From positions 86,776-150,775 of the forward strand of contig JAMXFF010000009.1 of NCBI GenBank assembly GCA_025370845.1: DNA of 64,000 bases. The letters run 5' to 3'. Within the stretch, counting starts at the first letter, position 1. Each line of letters starts with the position of its first letter. This document shows, piece by piece, positions 9,065 to 17,082 of this stretch. This stretch comes from Laspinema palackyanum D2a. GTDB taxonomy: Bacteria; Cyanobacteriota; Cyanobacteriia; Cyanobacteriales; Laspinemataceae. The notes beneath the pieces were generated by a model, which was given only the letters and a program-made list of their open reading frames with translations, had not been told where the DNA came from and searched no databases. A program made the position numbers and the translations under genes.

Positions 9065-9240
9065 ATTAACTTTTCTCTTCAATACTCCTCAAGACAAGGG
9101 AAGGTCTTGTCCCGACGGTTAACGGAACCACTTTTTTTCGGGAAATCCCGAGCAGTCCTTGGGTCCCCTTGTGTCAGAGTTCCAACGGGGATAGGGAGAT
9201 TGCTAAAATTAAGACAGATGGTGCAGAAAACGGAGAATTT

Positions 9241-11760
9241 ATGACAGAAATCAATCCGGTGACCTGGTTGCAGGAAAGAACGGCGTTGAGTCGTTTATCT
9301 GAGGCATCCTTAAGGGCGATCGCCGCAGTCATCCAGGAGCAAATCTTACCCGCAAACCAGGCGATCGCCGAACCGGGAAAAACCCCCACCGGATTCTACA
9401 TCCTTCTTCAAGGACAGTTACAAACTTCCTTGAAAAATGCCCCCCGTTCCTCCGGTGAATTGGGTCCGGGTTGCACGATTAACCTCCGAGAATTACTCTT
9501 AGACCAACCGCCAGAACAGACGATTTCCACCGTCACCGAATCTAAATTCTGGTTTGTCCCCGGGGACCAAGTTCAAGAATTAGTCCGGCAATACCCAGAA
9601 ATCACCCAAACTTTGAACCGACAACTCGCCCAAGAACTTGCCGAGGTGTCGAGTGCGCTGACTTATGAACAAGAACGACAAGATGCTTTACGCCCCTATC
9701 TTGTTACGAAAGCAAAACGGGGAATTGTGGGCAGAAGTCGCTATGCCAAACGTCTCAGGCAGCAGATTAGAGAGGCGGGTTCTGATAGGCGATCGGTCTA
9801 TATTTTCGGGGAACCGGGATTAGAAAAAGATAATATGGCCGCCCTGATTCACTATGGTTCCCCCCACCGTCGGCAACCGATTGTCAAAATCAACTGTGGA
9901 ATTCTCCAAAAAGGGGGGGCCGAACTTTTTGGACGGGCGGGCGGGAAACCGGGACTGATCGAATGGTTGGGGGAAGGAACCCTGGTTTTAAACAACATTG
10001 ACGAACTGCCGGAGGAACTGGTTGAGGCGATCGCCACCCTGTTAAAAACCTCCACTTATACACCCGTCACCCGAGAAGGGGACAGTCCCGCCCCGCCTAA
10101 ATCCACCCGCGCCAAAATTCTAGCGATCGCAGAAAAACATCTTCCGGCGATCGCCCCTCATCTGGACCAAACCCTCAAAGTTCCTCCCCTGCGAGTCCGA
10201 AAAGCCGACATTAGCGCTCAAGTCGAGTATTATATTAGCTTGTACTGTCGCGCCAAAGGTCTGAGCAAACCCAAACTCACCCCAGAAGCCCTTCGTCGCC
10301 TGCAATCTTATGATTTTCCCGGCAATATTCGGGAGTTGCAAAACTTAGTAGAACGGGCGATCGTCCAGTCAGGTTGCGCCCAAGAATTAACGGAAGAAAT
10401 TTTCTGGCCCACCCAAGGGAAGAAAAAGCAATTTCGCTTCAATTTACTGAATGCTTATCCCAAATTGCGCCATTTTCTTCGCAGTCCTTGGTGGCCCGAT
10501 CGCATTAACTATGGCTTCACCGTTGTTGCCTTTGCCCTCGTCGTTGCCATCTTATTTCTCGGTCCGCAAACCCGCGATCGCAACTTTGCCCTCAACTTCT
10601 TTTGGGCCTGGTGGTGGCCATTAGTCCTATTCGCCTTTCCCTTTGTCGGTCGCTTGTGGTGTGCAGTGTGTCCCTTCATGATTTATGGAGAAATCACCCA
10701 AAAAATCTCCGAAAAATTATTAAAACATAACCTCAAACCCTGGCCCCGACAGCAAGCGGAAAAATGGGGCGGATGGTTCCTCTTTGGCTTATTTACTTTA
10801 ATTTTCCTCTGGGAAGAACTCTGGCATTTAGAAAATACTGCCTATCTTTCCGCCTGGTTACTCCTCTTAATCACTGCCGGGGCGATGATTTGTTCAGCCA
10901 TCTTTGAACGGCGGTTTTGGTGTCGCTACCTCTGTCCCATTGGCGGTATGAATGGACTGTTTGCCAAACTTTCCATGACCGAATTAAGAGCACAACAGGG
11001 AACCTGTTCCGCCGAATGCACCACCTATCAATGTTATAAAGGCGGTCCCCAAAAAGGGGAAGGACTGGAAACCAATGGCTGTCCCCTCTATTCTCATCCG
11101 GCGCAATTAGAAGATAACCGGGATTGTGTTTTATGCATGACCTGTTTAAAAGCCTGTCCCCATCGGTCTGTTGAATTCAACTTACGACCGCCGGGAATTG
11201 ATTTGTGGACCACTCATCAGCCACGGTCCTATGAAGTTGCTTTGTTACTGTTACTTTTAGGGGGAATCTTTCTGCATCGATTGCCCGAGATTAATGCAGT
11301 CCTCGGATTAGGCATTGATTTAAGCCAATTTTGGCCCCATTTGGGATTGTCCCTAGGCGCATTAGGGGTTCCGGGGGCAGTTGTGTTAGTGGCGGGGGCA
11401 GTCATTGCCCAACTGAACCGCACCTTCAAATCCAAACCCTTTGTCCAATTAGCTTATGGATATTTGCCCTTAGTTTTAGGGGGAAGTTTAGCTCATTATT
11501 TGCGCTTGGGATTGGGAGAAGCGGGACGGATTTTACCCGTTACCTTTGCCACCTTTGGGTTAAGTGGGGAAGGGTTGCCCGTGTGGATTGCCCATCCCGC
11601 AGTGATTGCCTTTGTGCAGGGAACCACCCTCATTGCTGCCGTAGGGTTCAGTATTCTGTTAACCCAAAAAATTGGTCGAGAGCCCCTGCGATCGCTGCTT
11701 CCCCAACATTTAGCTACCCTCGGATTAGCTTTGGGGATGTGGGTTATTATCGTTGGGTAA
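9241..11760 (+). CDS. Fusion: cNMP-binding-like domain + degenerate sigma54-activator AAA domain + membrane NapH/NosR-like 4Fe-4S module
   Basis: An 839-residue protein. Residues about 1-145 resemble a Crp-type cyclic-nucleotide-binding domain (GFYILLQGQLQTSL). Residues about 160-395 align with the sigma54-interaction AAA+ domain (NCGILQKGGAELFG, VPPLRVRKADI, FPGNIRELQNLVERA), but Walker A reads GEPGLEKD, Walker B reads LVLNNIDE where LFLDEI is expected, and the GAFTGA loop and a C-terminal Fis HTH are absent. From about 420 there are several membrane helices with CAVCPF, CRYLCP and a CVLCMTCLKACP ferredoxin cluster, as in NapH/NosR/CcoG-type proteins. It is probably a redox or ligand sensor in the membrane rather than a transcription activator. 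The ATG at 9241 has GGAG upstream; a TTG at 9169 is less likely. Confidence 0.85.
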   Translation: MTEINPVTWLQERTALSRLSEASLRAIAAVIQEQILPANQAIAEPGKTPTGFYILLQGQLQTSLKNAPRSSGELGPGCTINLRELLLDQPPEQTISTVTESKFWFVPGDQVQELVRQYPEITQTLNRQLAQELAEVSSALTYEQERQDALRPYLVTKAKRGIVGRSRYAKRLRQQIREAGSDRRSVYIFGEPGLEKDNMAALIHYGSPHRRQPIVKINCGILQKGGAELFGRAGGKPGLIEWLGEGTLVLNNIDELPEELVEAIATLLKTSTYTPVTREGDSPAPPKSTRAKILAIAEKHLPAIAPHLDQTLKVPPLRVRKADISAQVEYYISLYCRAKGLSKPKLTPEALRRLQSYDFPGNIRELQNLVERAIVQSGCAQELTEEIFWPTQGKKKQFRFNLLNAYPKLRHFLRSPWWPDRINYGFTVVAFALVVAILFLGPQTRDRNFALNFFWAWWWPLVLFAFPFVGRLWCAVCPFMIYGEITQKISEKLLKHNLKPWPRQQAEKWGGWFLFGLFTLIFLWEELWHLENTAYLSAWLLLLITAGAMICSAIFERRFWCRYLCPIGGMNGLFAKLSMTELRAQQGTCSAECTTYQCYKGGPQKGEGLETNGCPLYSHPAQLEDNRDCVLCMTCLKACPHRSVEFNLRPPGIDLWTTHQPRSYEVALLLLLLGGIFLHRLPEINAVLGLGIDLSQFWPHLGLSLGALGVPGAVVLVAGAVIAQLNRTFKSKPFVQLAYGYLPLVLGGSLAHYLRLGLGEAGRILPVTFATFGLSGEGLPVWIAHPAVIAFVQGTTLIAAVGFSILLTQKIGREPLRSLLPQHLATLGLALGMWVIIVG

Positions 11761-11823
11761 AAAAGATGGAGATGCGTTCGCACCCCCCTCTGGAACCAGA
11801 ATCAAATCAGGAGTAACGAGATC

Positions 11824-12921
11824 GTGCTCGATAGTCTCATTAAAATTACCGTGATCGGCGTCGGGGGTGGCGGGTGTAATGCCATCAACCGGATGATTGC
11901 CAGTGATCTGTCTGGGGTAGAATTTGTCGGGATCAACACCGATGCTAGAGCGTTAGCTCAATGCCGTGCCGATCGCCGCATTCAAATCGGGCAGAAACTC
12001 ACCCAGGGATTAGGAACCGGGGGAAATCCCCTCATCGGACAAAAAGCGGCGGAAGATGCCAGAAGTCAAATTGCCTCCGCGATGGAAGGGAGTGATTTAG
12101 TCTTTATTACCGCAGGGATGGGTGGGGGAACCGGCACTGGGGCCACTCCAATTGTCGCGGAAATTGCCAAACAACAAGGGGCACTCACCATTGGGGTCTT
12201 GACTCGTCCCTTTGCTTTTGAGGGGAAACGGCGCAGTCATCTTGCCGAGGAAGCGATTACGGCATTACAGACTCGCTTGGATACCGCGATCGCCGTTCCG
12301 AATGAGAAATTGTTGTCCGTGATTTCTGACAATATGCCGGTTCAGGATGCCTTTGGGGTGGCGGATGATATTCTGCGCCAAGGGGTACAGGGGATTTCCG
12401 ATTTAATTGTGATTCCCGGGGTGGTGAATGTGGATTTTGCCGACGTGCGATCGGTGATGAGTCGCGCCGGAACTGCTTTACTGGGGATCGGAATTGGTCA
12501 AGGACAATCTCGCGCTAGACAAGCGGCGATTTCAGCCATGTCTTCTCCCTTTTTAGATTCTTCGATTAACGGGGCTAAAGGGGTTGTTTTTAACATCACC
12601 TGCGGCATGGATCTCACCTTACATGAAGTGAATGTAGCAGCGGCAGAAGTCTATAACGTGGTGGATCCGGATGCGAATATTATTTTTGGGGCGGTGATTG
12701 ACGATCGCCTGCATGGAGAGATGAGAATGACCTTAATCGCCACCGGATTTTCCAATGAACCGCAGGTTTCTCTCCCTCAAACCCGGGTAGTTCCGACTCC
12801 CCCTCCTCAATCGCGGGTTGCCAAACCTCCGACTCCCACACCTCAACCGGAGATACCGCCTCCAAGTTGGCCCGGATTGGACCTTCCTGATTTTTTCCCA
12901 CCCCGGCGATCGCCTAGGTAG
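11824..12921 (+). CDS. ftsZ: FtsZ, tubulin-like cell-division GTPase (short-N-terminus form, possible second paralogue)
   Basis: FtsZ polymerises with GTP into the division ring. Clear signatures: [13 protein letters not shown] at the N-terminus, the tubulin signature [12 protein letters not shown], the T7-loop [11 protein letters not shown] with its catalytic Asp, and [21 protein letters not shown] at the end of the core. The C-terminus has a Pro-rich linker and [11 protein letters not shown], resembling the conserved C-terminal peptide. The start is GTG at 11824 behind AGGAG; no in-frame ATG exists between it and the preceding stop. At 365 residues it lacks the N-terminal extension common in cyanobacterial FtsZ and departs from it at conserved places (for example FNITCGMD). 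It sits 63 bp after the iron-sulfur fusion gene, not next to ftsQ, so it may be a paralogue. Confidence 0.9.
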   Translation: MLDSLIKITVIGVGGGGCNAINRMIASDLSGVEFVGINTDARALAQCRADRRIQIGQKLTQGLGTGGNPLIGQKAAEDARSQIASAMEGSDLVFITAGMGGGTGTGATPIVAEIAKQQGALTIGVLTRPFAFEGKRRSHLAEEAITALQTRLDTAIAVPNEKLLSVISDNMPVQDAFGVADDILRQGVQGISDLIVIPGVVNVDFADVRSVMSRAGTALLGIGIGQGQSRARQAAISAMSSPFLDSSINGAKGVVFNITCGMDLTLHEVNVAAAEVYNVVDPDANIIFGAVIDDRLHGEMRMTLIATGFSNEPQVSLPQTRVVPTPPPQSRVAKPPTPTPQPEIPPPSWPGLDLPDFFPPRRSPR

Positions 12922-12927
12922 TTTGGG

Positions 12928-12974
12928 ATGGGATGGGATGGGGGAGATGGGGGAGATGGGGAGGATGGGGAGAT
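12928..12974. repeat. G-rich minisatellite (GATGGGGGA-type), copy 1
   Basis: Tandem GATGG and GATGGGGGA units on the plus strand just after ftsZ. Related arrays occur at 16980-17056 and, on the opposite strand, at 19282-19319. Four or more G-tracts in a row fit the pattern of a G-quadruplex. Confidence 0.8.
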
Positions 12975-12975
12975 G

Positions 12976-13032
12976 TTCGTAGTAACGACTTTAGTCGTTT
13001 CCGCGTTACTTGGCGTAAGGCCAAGTAACGCG
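12976..13032. repeat. REP-like hairpin plus 12-bp inverted repeat between convergent genes
   Basis: A family-1 unit (TAACGACTTTAGTCG, one base off consensus) is followed by CGCGTTACTTGG and CCAAGTAACGCG (13002-13013 and 13021-13032) around a 7-base loop. No T-run follows, so this is not a classical terminator, though it lies where ftsZ and nrtD converge. Confidence 0.7.
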
Positions 13033-13112
13033 CTCCTTAAAGAGGCGATCGCGCCAGTCCCCAAACAACAGGTACTTAATCCGCTCATGGATCAGTGTCA
13101 TGGCGTCCGCCA

Positions 13113-13952
13113 TCATACGAGAGCAGTGTCGTCATGGGCGTAACGACGATAGAGGAAGTCGAGGGCTTCGTTGCGTAAGTCGTAGTATTCTGACTGTTCT
13201 ATGAGTTGGGCACGATCGCGGGGCCGGGGGAAGGGTAAGTCTAGGATTTCGCCAATGCGCGCGGCGGGGCCGTTGGTCATCATGACGAGGCGATCGCCCA
13301 GGAAGAGGGCTTCGTCGATATCATGGGTAATCATCAGGATGGTGACTTTGTGATCGGCCCAGATTCGTAAGAGTTCTTCTTGGAGTTCTTCCCGGGTGAT
13401 GGGATCGAGGGCGCCGAAGGGTTCGTCGAGAATGAGAACTTTGGGGCGCACCGCCAAGGCGCGGGCGATGGAGACTCGTTGTTTCATGCCCCCGGAGAGT
13501 TCTTTGGGTTTTTTGTCAGCGGCGTCACTCAATCCGACGAGTTCCAGATGTTCTCGCACGATCGCCACTTTCTCCCGTTGTTTGAGTTTGGGAAAGACGG
13601 AGTTGACTGCCAGGAAGATATTCTCGTAGGCAGTTAACCAGGGGAGGAGGGCGTAGTTTTGGAAGACCACCATGCGATCGGGACCGGGTTCTTGAATCCG
13701 TTGCCCTTCGAGGAGCACTACTCCTTCACTGGGTTGACGGAAGCCGGACACCATATCTAGGAGGGTCGATTTGCCACAGCCGGAGTGACCAATCAGGCAA
13801 ATAAATTCTCCTTCGCGGATGGTGAGTTGGATGTTATCGAGAACGGGATAGGGACCTTCTGGGGTGGCATAGGTTTTACTGAGACCATCAATGACGAGGT
13901 AGGAGTCATTAGTGCCTTGGGGATAGCTGGTGGAGGTGGTTAGGGTTTGCAT
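13113..13952 (-). CDS. nrtD: Nitrate/nitrite ABC transporter ATP-binding subunit NrtD
   Basis: One of the two ATPases that drive nitrate/nitrite import through NrtB. Its 279 residues are a single ABC domain: Walker A GHSGCGKST (about 55-63), Q-loop FQNYALLPW, signature LSGGMKQRVSIARAL, Walker B VLILDEPFGALD and switch His in ITHDIDEAL. It is the last gene of the minus-strand order nrtA-B-C-D and differs from NrtC in lacking the C-terminal NrtA-like domain. It lies 74 bp after nrtC, in a gap containing a short tandem repeat. Expression should follow the NtcA promoter upstream of nrtA. Confidence 0.95.
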   Translation of the reverse strand: MQTLTTSTSYPQGTNDSYLVIDGLSKTYATPEGPYPVLDNIQLTIREGEFICLIGHSGCGKSTLLDMVSGFRQPSEGVVLLEGQRIQEPGPDRMVVFQNYALLPWLTAYENIFLAVNSVFPKLKQREKVAIVREHLELVGLSDAADKKPKELSGGMKQRVSIARALAVRPKVLILDEPFGALDPITREELQEELLRIWADHKVTILMITHDIDEALFLGDRLVMMTNGPAARIGEILDLPFPRPRDRAQLIEQSEYYDLRNEALDFLYRRYAHDDTALV

Positions 13953-13964
13953 GGGTTAATAGGG

Positions 13965-14000
13965 AAGGCAAAAGGCAAAAGGCAAAAGACAAAAGGCAAC
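13965..14000. repeat. Heptamer tandem repeat (AAAAGGC)n between nrtC and nrtD
   Basis: About five copies of a 7-bp AAAAGGC unit in the 74-bp spacer between nrtC and nrtD. It would lie within the operon mRNA. Confidence 0.75.
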
Positions 14001-14026
14001 GCTTGCGGAAATACAGCGCTTCGGGG

Positions 14027-16072
14027 TTAGGCGGCGGACATTTCTAGGGAAGCTAGGTTGAGATCGATTTCTTTGATGGTTAGGTTGGTTTTGATTTGAA
14101 GTTGTTCTAGGTAGTGGATGGGATCGTCGGGGTTGAAGATGGCCCCGTCGAAGAGAATGATGGGTTGGCGATCGCGGCCTAGATCCATCATGTTTAACCC
14201 CTGGGCGGCTTGGGAGAAGAGGTCTACGCGACGGACGCGATCGAGGACCTCAATCCAGTTGCGGGGGAAGGGGGCGATGCCCCATCGGGCCATTTGGGTG
14301 AGAATCCACAGGGCTTCGGTGCGATCGGGACAGTTAGTTTTGTCGAAGAAGAATTGGTGATAACGGGCAATGGGTTCGGGTTTACCAATGCCTTTGTTAT
14401 AGGCGTCGATGAAGCCCGGACGGGTGTAAATGGGATCGGATCCGATGTACTTGGGACGACAGATGAGGTCTAAAACTTCTTCCCGATGACGCATATCGTC
14501 ACAGTATTCGCAGGCTTCGAGAAGGGCCTGGATCAGGGCGAGATGGGTGTTGGGGTGGGCTTTAGCCCAGTCTTCCCGCACTCCCAGGACTTTTTCGCAA
14601 TGACCGGGCCAGATTTCTGGGTCGGTGGCCATAACGAAGCCGATGCCTTCGTGGACGGCGCGGGAGTTCCAGGGTTCGCCGACACAGTAGCCATCGATGT
14701 TGCCCGCTTTGAGGTTGGGGATCATTTGCGCGGGGGGGATCATCACTAGGTCCACATCGCGATCGGGGTCGATGTCCGCCGAGGCCAGCCAGTAGCGTAG
14801 GATCAGGTTGTGCATGGAGGTCGGATGCACCACCCCGAGGGTGAGTCGTCGGTCAGGATCGGCAGCGATGAAGCCTTTGAGGTCGGCGAGGGTCCGGATG
14901 CCCTCGTCGTAGAAGTGACGATGAAAGGTGATAGCGTTGCCGTTGCGCGAGAGGGTCATGCCCGTGACCACGGGTAGGGGGGAATGGTCTTGACGACCGA
15001 GGGTCATGCCCAGGGGCATTCCGGCGGTCATTTGGGCAGCGTCGAGGCGTTGTTCTCGAATGCCCGACTCGATCGCGCCCCAACTGGGTTCACGACTGAG
15101 GGTAACTTGGGTTAGGCCATGTTTTTGGAAGAACCCTAGTTCTTTCGCCACCACGAGGGGGGCGCAGTCGGTGAGGGGGATGAAGCCGAGGTTGAGGTTG
15201 ACTTTTTCTAAGCCTTCTAAGCCGTTTTCGTGGACTTGGATGAGTTGAGGTTGAGGTTGGGGTTGGGGTTGGGGTTGGCTTTGGCGTTTCTTGGCCCGTC
15301 GCTGTTGGTTGAGGAAATAGACAATCTCGTTGCGGAGACTGTAGTAGTGGGGATCTTTGACGGCGGAGACATGGGTGCGGGGACGGTCTATGGGAACATC
15401 AAGAATTTGTCCGACGTAGGATCCCGGCCCGTTGGTGAGGAGAACCACGCGATCGCTCAAAAGAAGGGCTTCATCGACATCATGGGTGACCATGATACAG
15501 GTGACCTGGCTTTCCTCACAGATATGCATCAGTTGTTCTTGCAGTCCCCCTCGGGTGAGGGCATCTAGGGCCCCAAAGGGTTCATCGAGGAGGAGGAGTT
15601 TGGGTCGGATGGCTAGGGCCCTAGCGATCGCCACCCGTTGTTTCATGCCCCCAGAGAGGTGGGCGGGGCGTTTATGGGCGGCATGACGCAGGCCCACGAG
15701 GTCGATGTGATGTTCGATGATACCCCGTTGTTCTCCTTTGGGGCGATCGCCCATAGCGGACTGCACAGCTAGGGCGATGTTTTCCCGCACAGTGAGCCAG
15801 GGCAGGAGAGAATAGTTTTGAAAGACCACCATGCGATCGGGTCCCGGTTCCGTTACCTGGCGACCTTCTAAAATGATGCCCCCTCGGGTGGGTTGATCCA
15901 GTCCGGCAATTAGGTTTAAGAGGGTTGATTTACCACAGCCGGAATGACCCACTAAGGAGATAAATTCGCCTTTACGAATCTTGAGTTCAATGTTACTCAG
16001 AGCAACATAAGTGCCTCCATTGGGGAGATTAAAAACTCTTTCGATATGGTCAACTTCAGCAAAAATAGACAT
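14027..16072 (-). CDS. nrtC: Nitrate/nitrite ABC transporter ATPase with regulatory domain NrtC
   Basis: The 681 residues combine an N-terminal ABC ATPase (Walker A GHSGCGKST at about 42-50, LSGGMKQRVAIARAL, LLLDEPFGALD) with a C-terminal domain from about 294 that resembles the substrate-binding protein NrtA (LGFIPLTDCAPLVVAKELGFF, YCVGEPWNSRAV). In characterised cyanobacteria this C-terminal domain mediates inhibition of nitrate uptake when ammonium is present. The domains are joined by a repetitive Gln-Pro linker (QPQPQPQPQPQ). It lies between nrtB (62 bp upstream) and nrtD. Full length with no broken motifs. Confidence 0.96.
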   Translation of the reverse strand: MSIFAEVDHIERVFNLPNGGTYVALSNIELKIRKGEFISLVGHSGCGKSTLLNLIAGLDQPTRGGIILEGRQVTEPGPDRMVVFQNYSLLPWLTVRENIALAVQSAMGDRPKGEQRGIIEHHIDLVGLRHAAHKRPAHLSGGMKQRVAIARALAIRPKLLLLDEPFGALDALTRGGLQEQLMHICEESQVTCIMVTHDVDEALLLSDRVVLLTNGPGSYVGQILDVPIDRPRTHVSAVKDPHYYSLRNEIVYFLNQQRRAKKRQSQPQPQPQPQPQLIQVHENGLEGLEKVNLNLGFIPLTDCAPLVVAKELGFFQKHGLTQVTLSREPSWGAIESGIREQRLDAAQMTAGMPLGMTLGRQDHSPLPVVTGMTLSRNGNAITFHRHFYDEGIRTLADLKGFIAADPDRRLTLGVVHPTSMHNLILRYWLASADIDPDRDVDLVMIPPAQMIPNLKAGNIDGYCVGEPWNSRAVHEGIGFVMATDPEIWPGHCEKVLGVREDWAKAHPNTHLALIQALLEACEYCDDMRHREEVLDLICRPKYIGSDPIYTRPGFIDAYNKGIGKPEPIARYHQFFFDKTNCPDRTEALWILTQMARWGIAPFPRNWIEVLDRVRRVDLFSQAAQGLNMMDLGRDRQPIILFDGAIFNPDDPIHYLEQLQIKTNLTIKEIDLNLASLEMSAA

Positions 16073-16134
16073 GGATATTAAGCAGGAGTAGAGGACAACA
16101 AAAGAAGATTAAAGAAGACCCACCCTTACTGAGC

Positions 16135-16971
16135 CTAGTCTTCAGACACGACCAAACTCGCCAAGAAACTAATCAACTTATCCAGAAGTAGTCCCACAAT
16201 TCCTACATAAATTACGGCCAGGATAATGTCACTCATCCGGGAACTATTCCAGGCATCCCAGATAAAGAAGCCAATCCCCACACCGCCAATCAACATTTCT
16301 GCTGCAATAATTGCTAACCAAGATAAGCCAATGCCAATCTTCAGTCCGGTAAAAATATAGGGAACCGTTGCCGGAAAGAGGATTTTGAAGAAGTAGGTCT
16401 TGCGATCGAGTCGTAGCACTCGCGACACATTATTATAATCTTGAGGAATTTGCAGGACTCCCTCCGTAGTATTGATAATAATCGGCCAAATTGCTGTAAT
16501 AAAAATTACAAAAATCGCAGAAGGATTCGCCCGTTCAAAACCCGCCAGGGAAATTGGCAGCCAAGCCAACGGGGGAATGGTTCTCAAGATTTGAAAAATG
16601 GGGTCTAATGCCCGATACATCAAGCGGTTTGTCCCCACCAGAATCCCTAAAGAGACCCCTACAATCACCGCCAGGGAGAACCCTAAAGCAACCCGTTGTA
16701 AACTGGTCAAAATTTGCCAAAATAGACCTTTGTCGATTCCACCATGATCAAAGAACGGGTTAATAATCAATTCCCAGGTTTCTGAGACCGTGCGAATCGG
16801 ACCAGGCAGGGTCGAATCCGAAACCGATGTAAACGCCTGCCAAATGACTAGAAAAATCAGAATAGCAACCGTAGAAGGAATAAGCTCTTTCCCCTTCTTG
16901 AGAGCGGCTTTAAACCACTGTTGGGGTATAAATCGGAACTTTTTGCGTCGGGGATAGGTTGGAGAAGTCAT
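16135..16971 (-). CDS. nrtB: Nitrate/nitrite ABC transporter permease NrtB
   Basis: The integral-membrane channel of the NrtABCD importer. It has 278 residues with about six hydrophobic segments. The ABC permease coupling motif is visible as the E-A-A-like loop preceding GLSWLAIIAAEMLIGG, and GFSLAVIVGVSLGILVGTN is typical of NrtB/SsuC permeases. The start ATG has no strong ribosome site. The gap to nrtA (111 bp) is largely filled by a 9-bp G-rich minisatellite, which would sit in the transcript between the two reading frames. Confidence 0.95.
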   Translation of the reverse strand: MTSPTYPRRKKFRFIPQQWFKAALKKGKELIPSTVAILIFLVIWQAFTSVSDSTLPGPIRTVSETWELIINPFFDHGGIDKGLFWQILTSLQRVALGFSLAVIVGVSLGILVGTNRLMYRALDPIFQILRTIPPLAWLPISLAGFERANPSAIFVIFITAIWPIIINTTEGVLQIPQDYNNVSRVLRLDRKTYFFKILFPATVPYIFTGLKIGIGLSWLAIIAAEMLIGGVGIGFFIWDAWNSSRMSDIILAVIYVGIVGLLLDKLISFLASLVVSED

Positions 16972-16979
16972 AGTTTTTA

Positions 16980-17056
16980 TGGGGGAGAAGGGAATAGGGA
17001 AGATGGGGGAGATGGGGAAGATGGGGAAGATGGGGAAGATGGGGAAGATGGGGAAG
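16980..17056. repeat. G-rich minisatellite (ATGGGGAAG)n, copy 2, between nrtA and nrtB
   Basis: At least six near-perfect 9-bp units of ATGGGGAAG on the plus strand. The operon mRNA carries the C-rich complement. It is the longest of the three arrays around the nrt operon. Confidence 0.85.
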
Positions 17057-17082
17057 TGGCGCGCCCTCTTGTGGGGCTGAAC

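Noticed and set aside
9241-11760. Annotation as a sigma54-dependent transcription activator
   Set aside because: No GAFTGA loop, no DNA-binding domain, altered Walker A and B motifs, and a membrane iron-sulfur C-terminus.
13002-13032. Terminator between ftsZ and nrtD
   Set aside because: The 12-bp inverted repeat is strong, but no T-run follows on either strand; kept only as a repeat.
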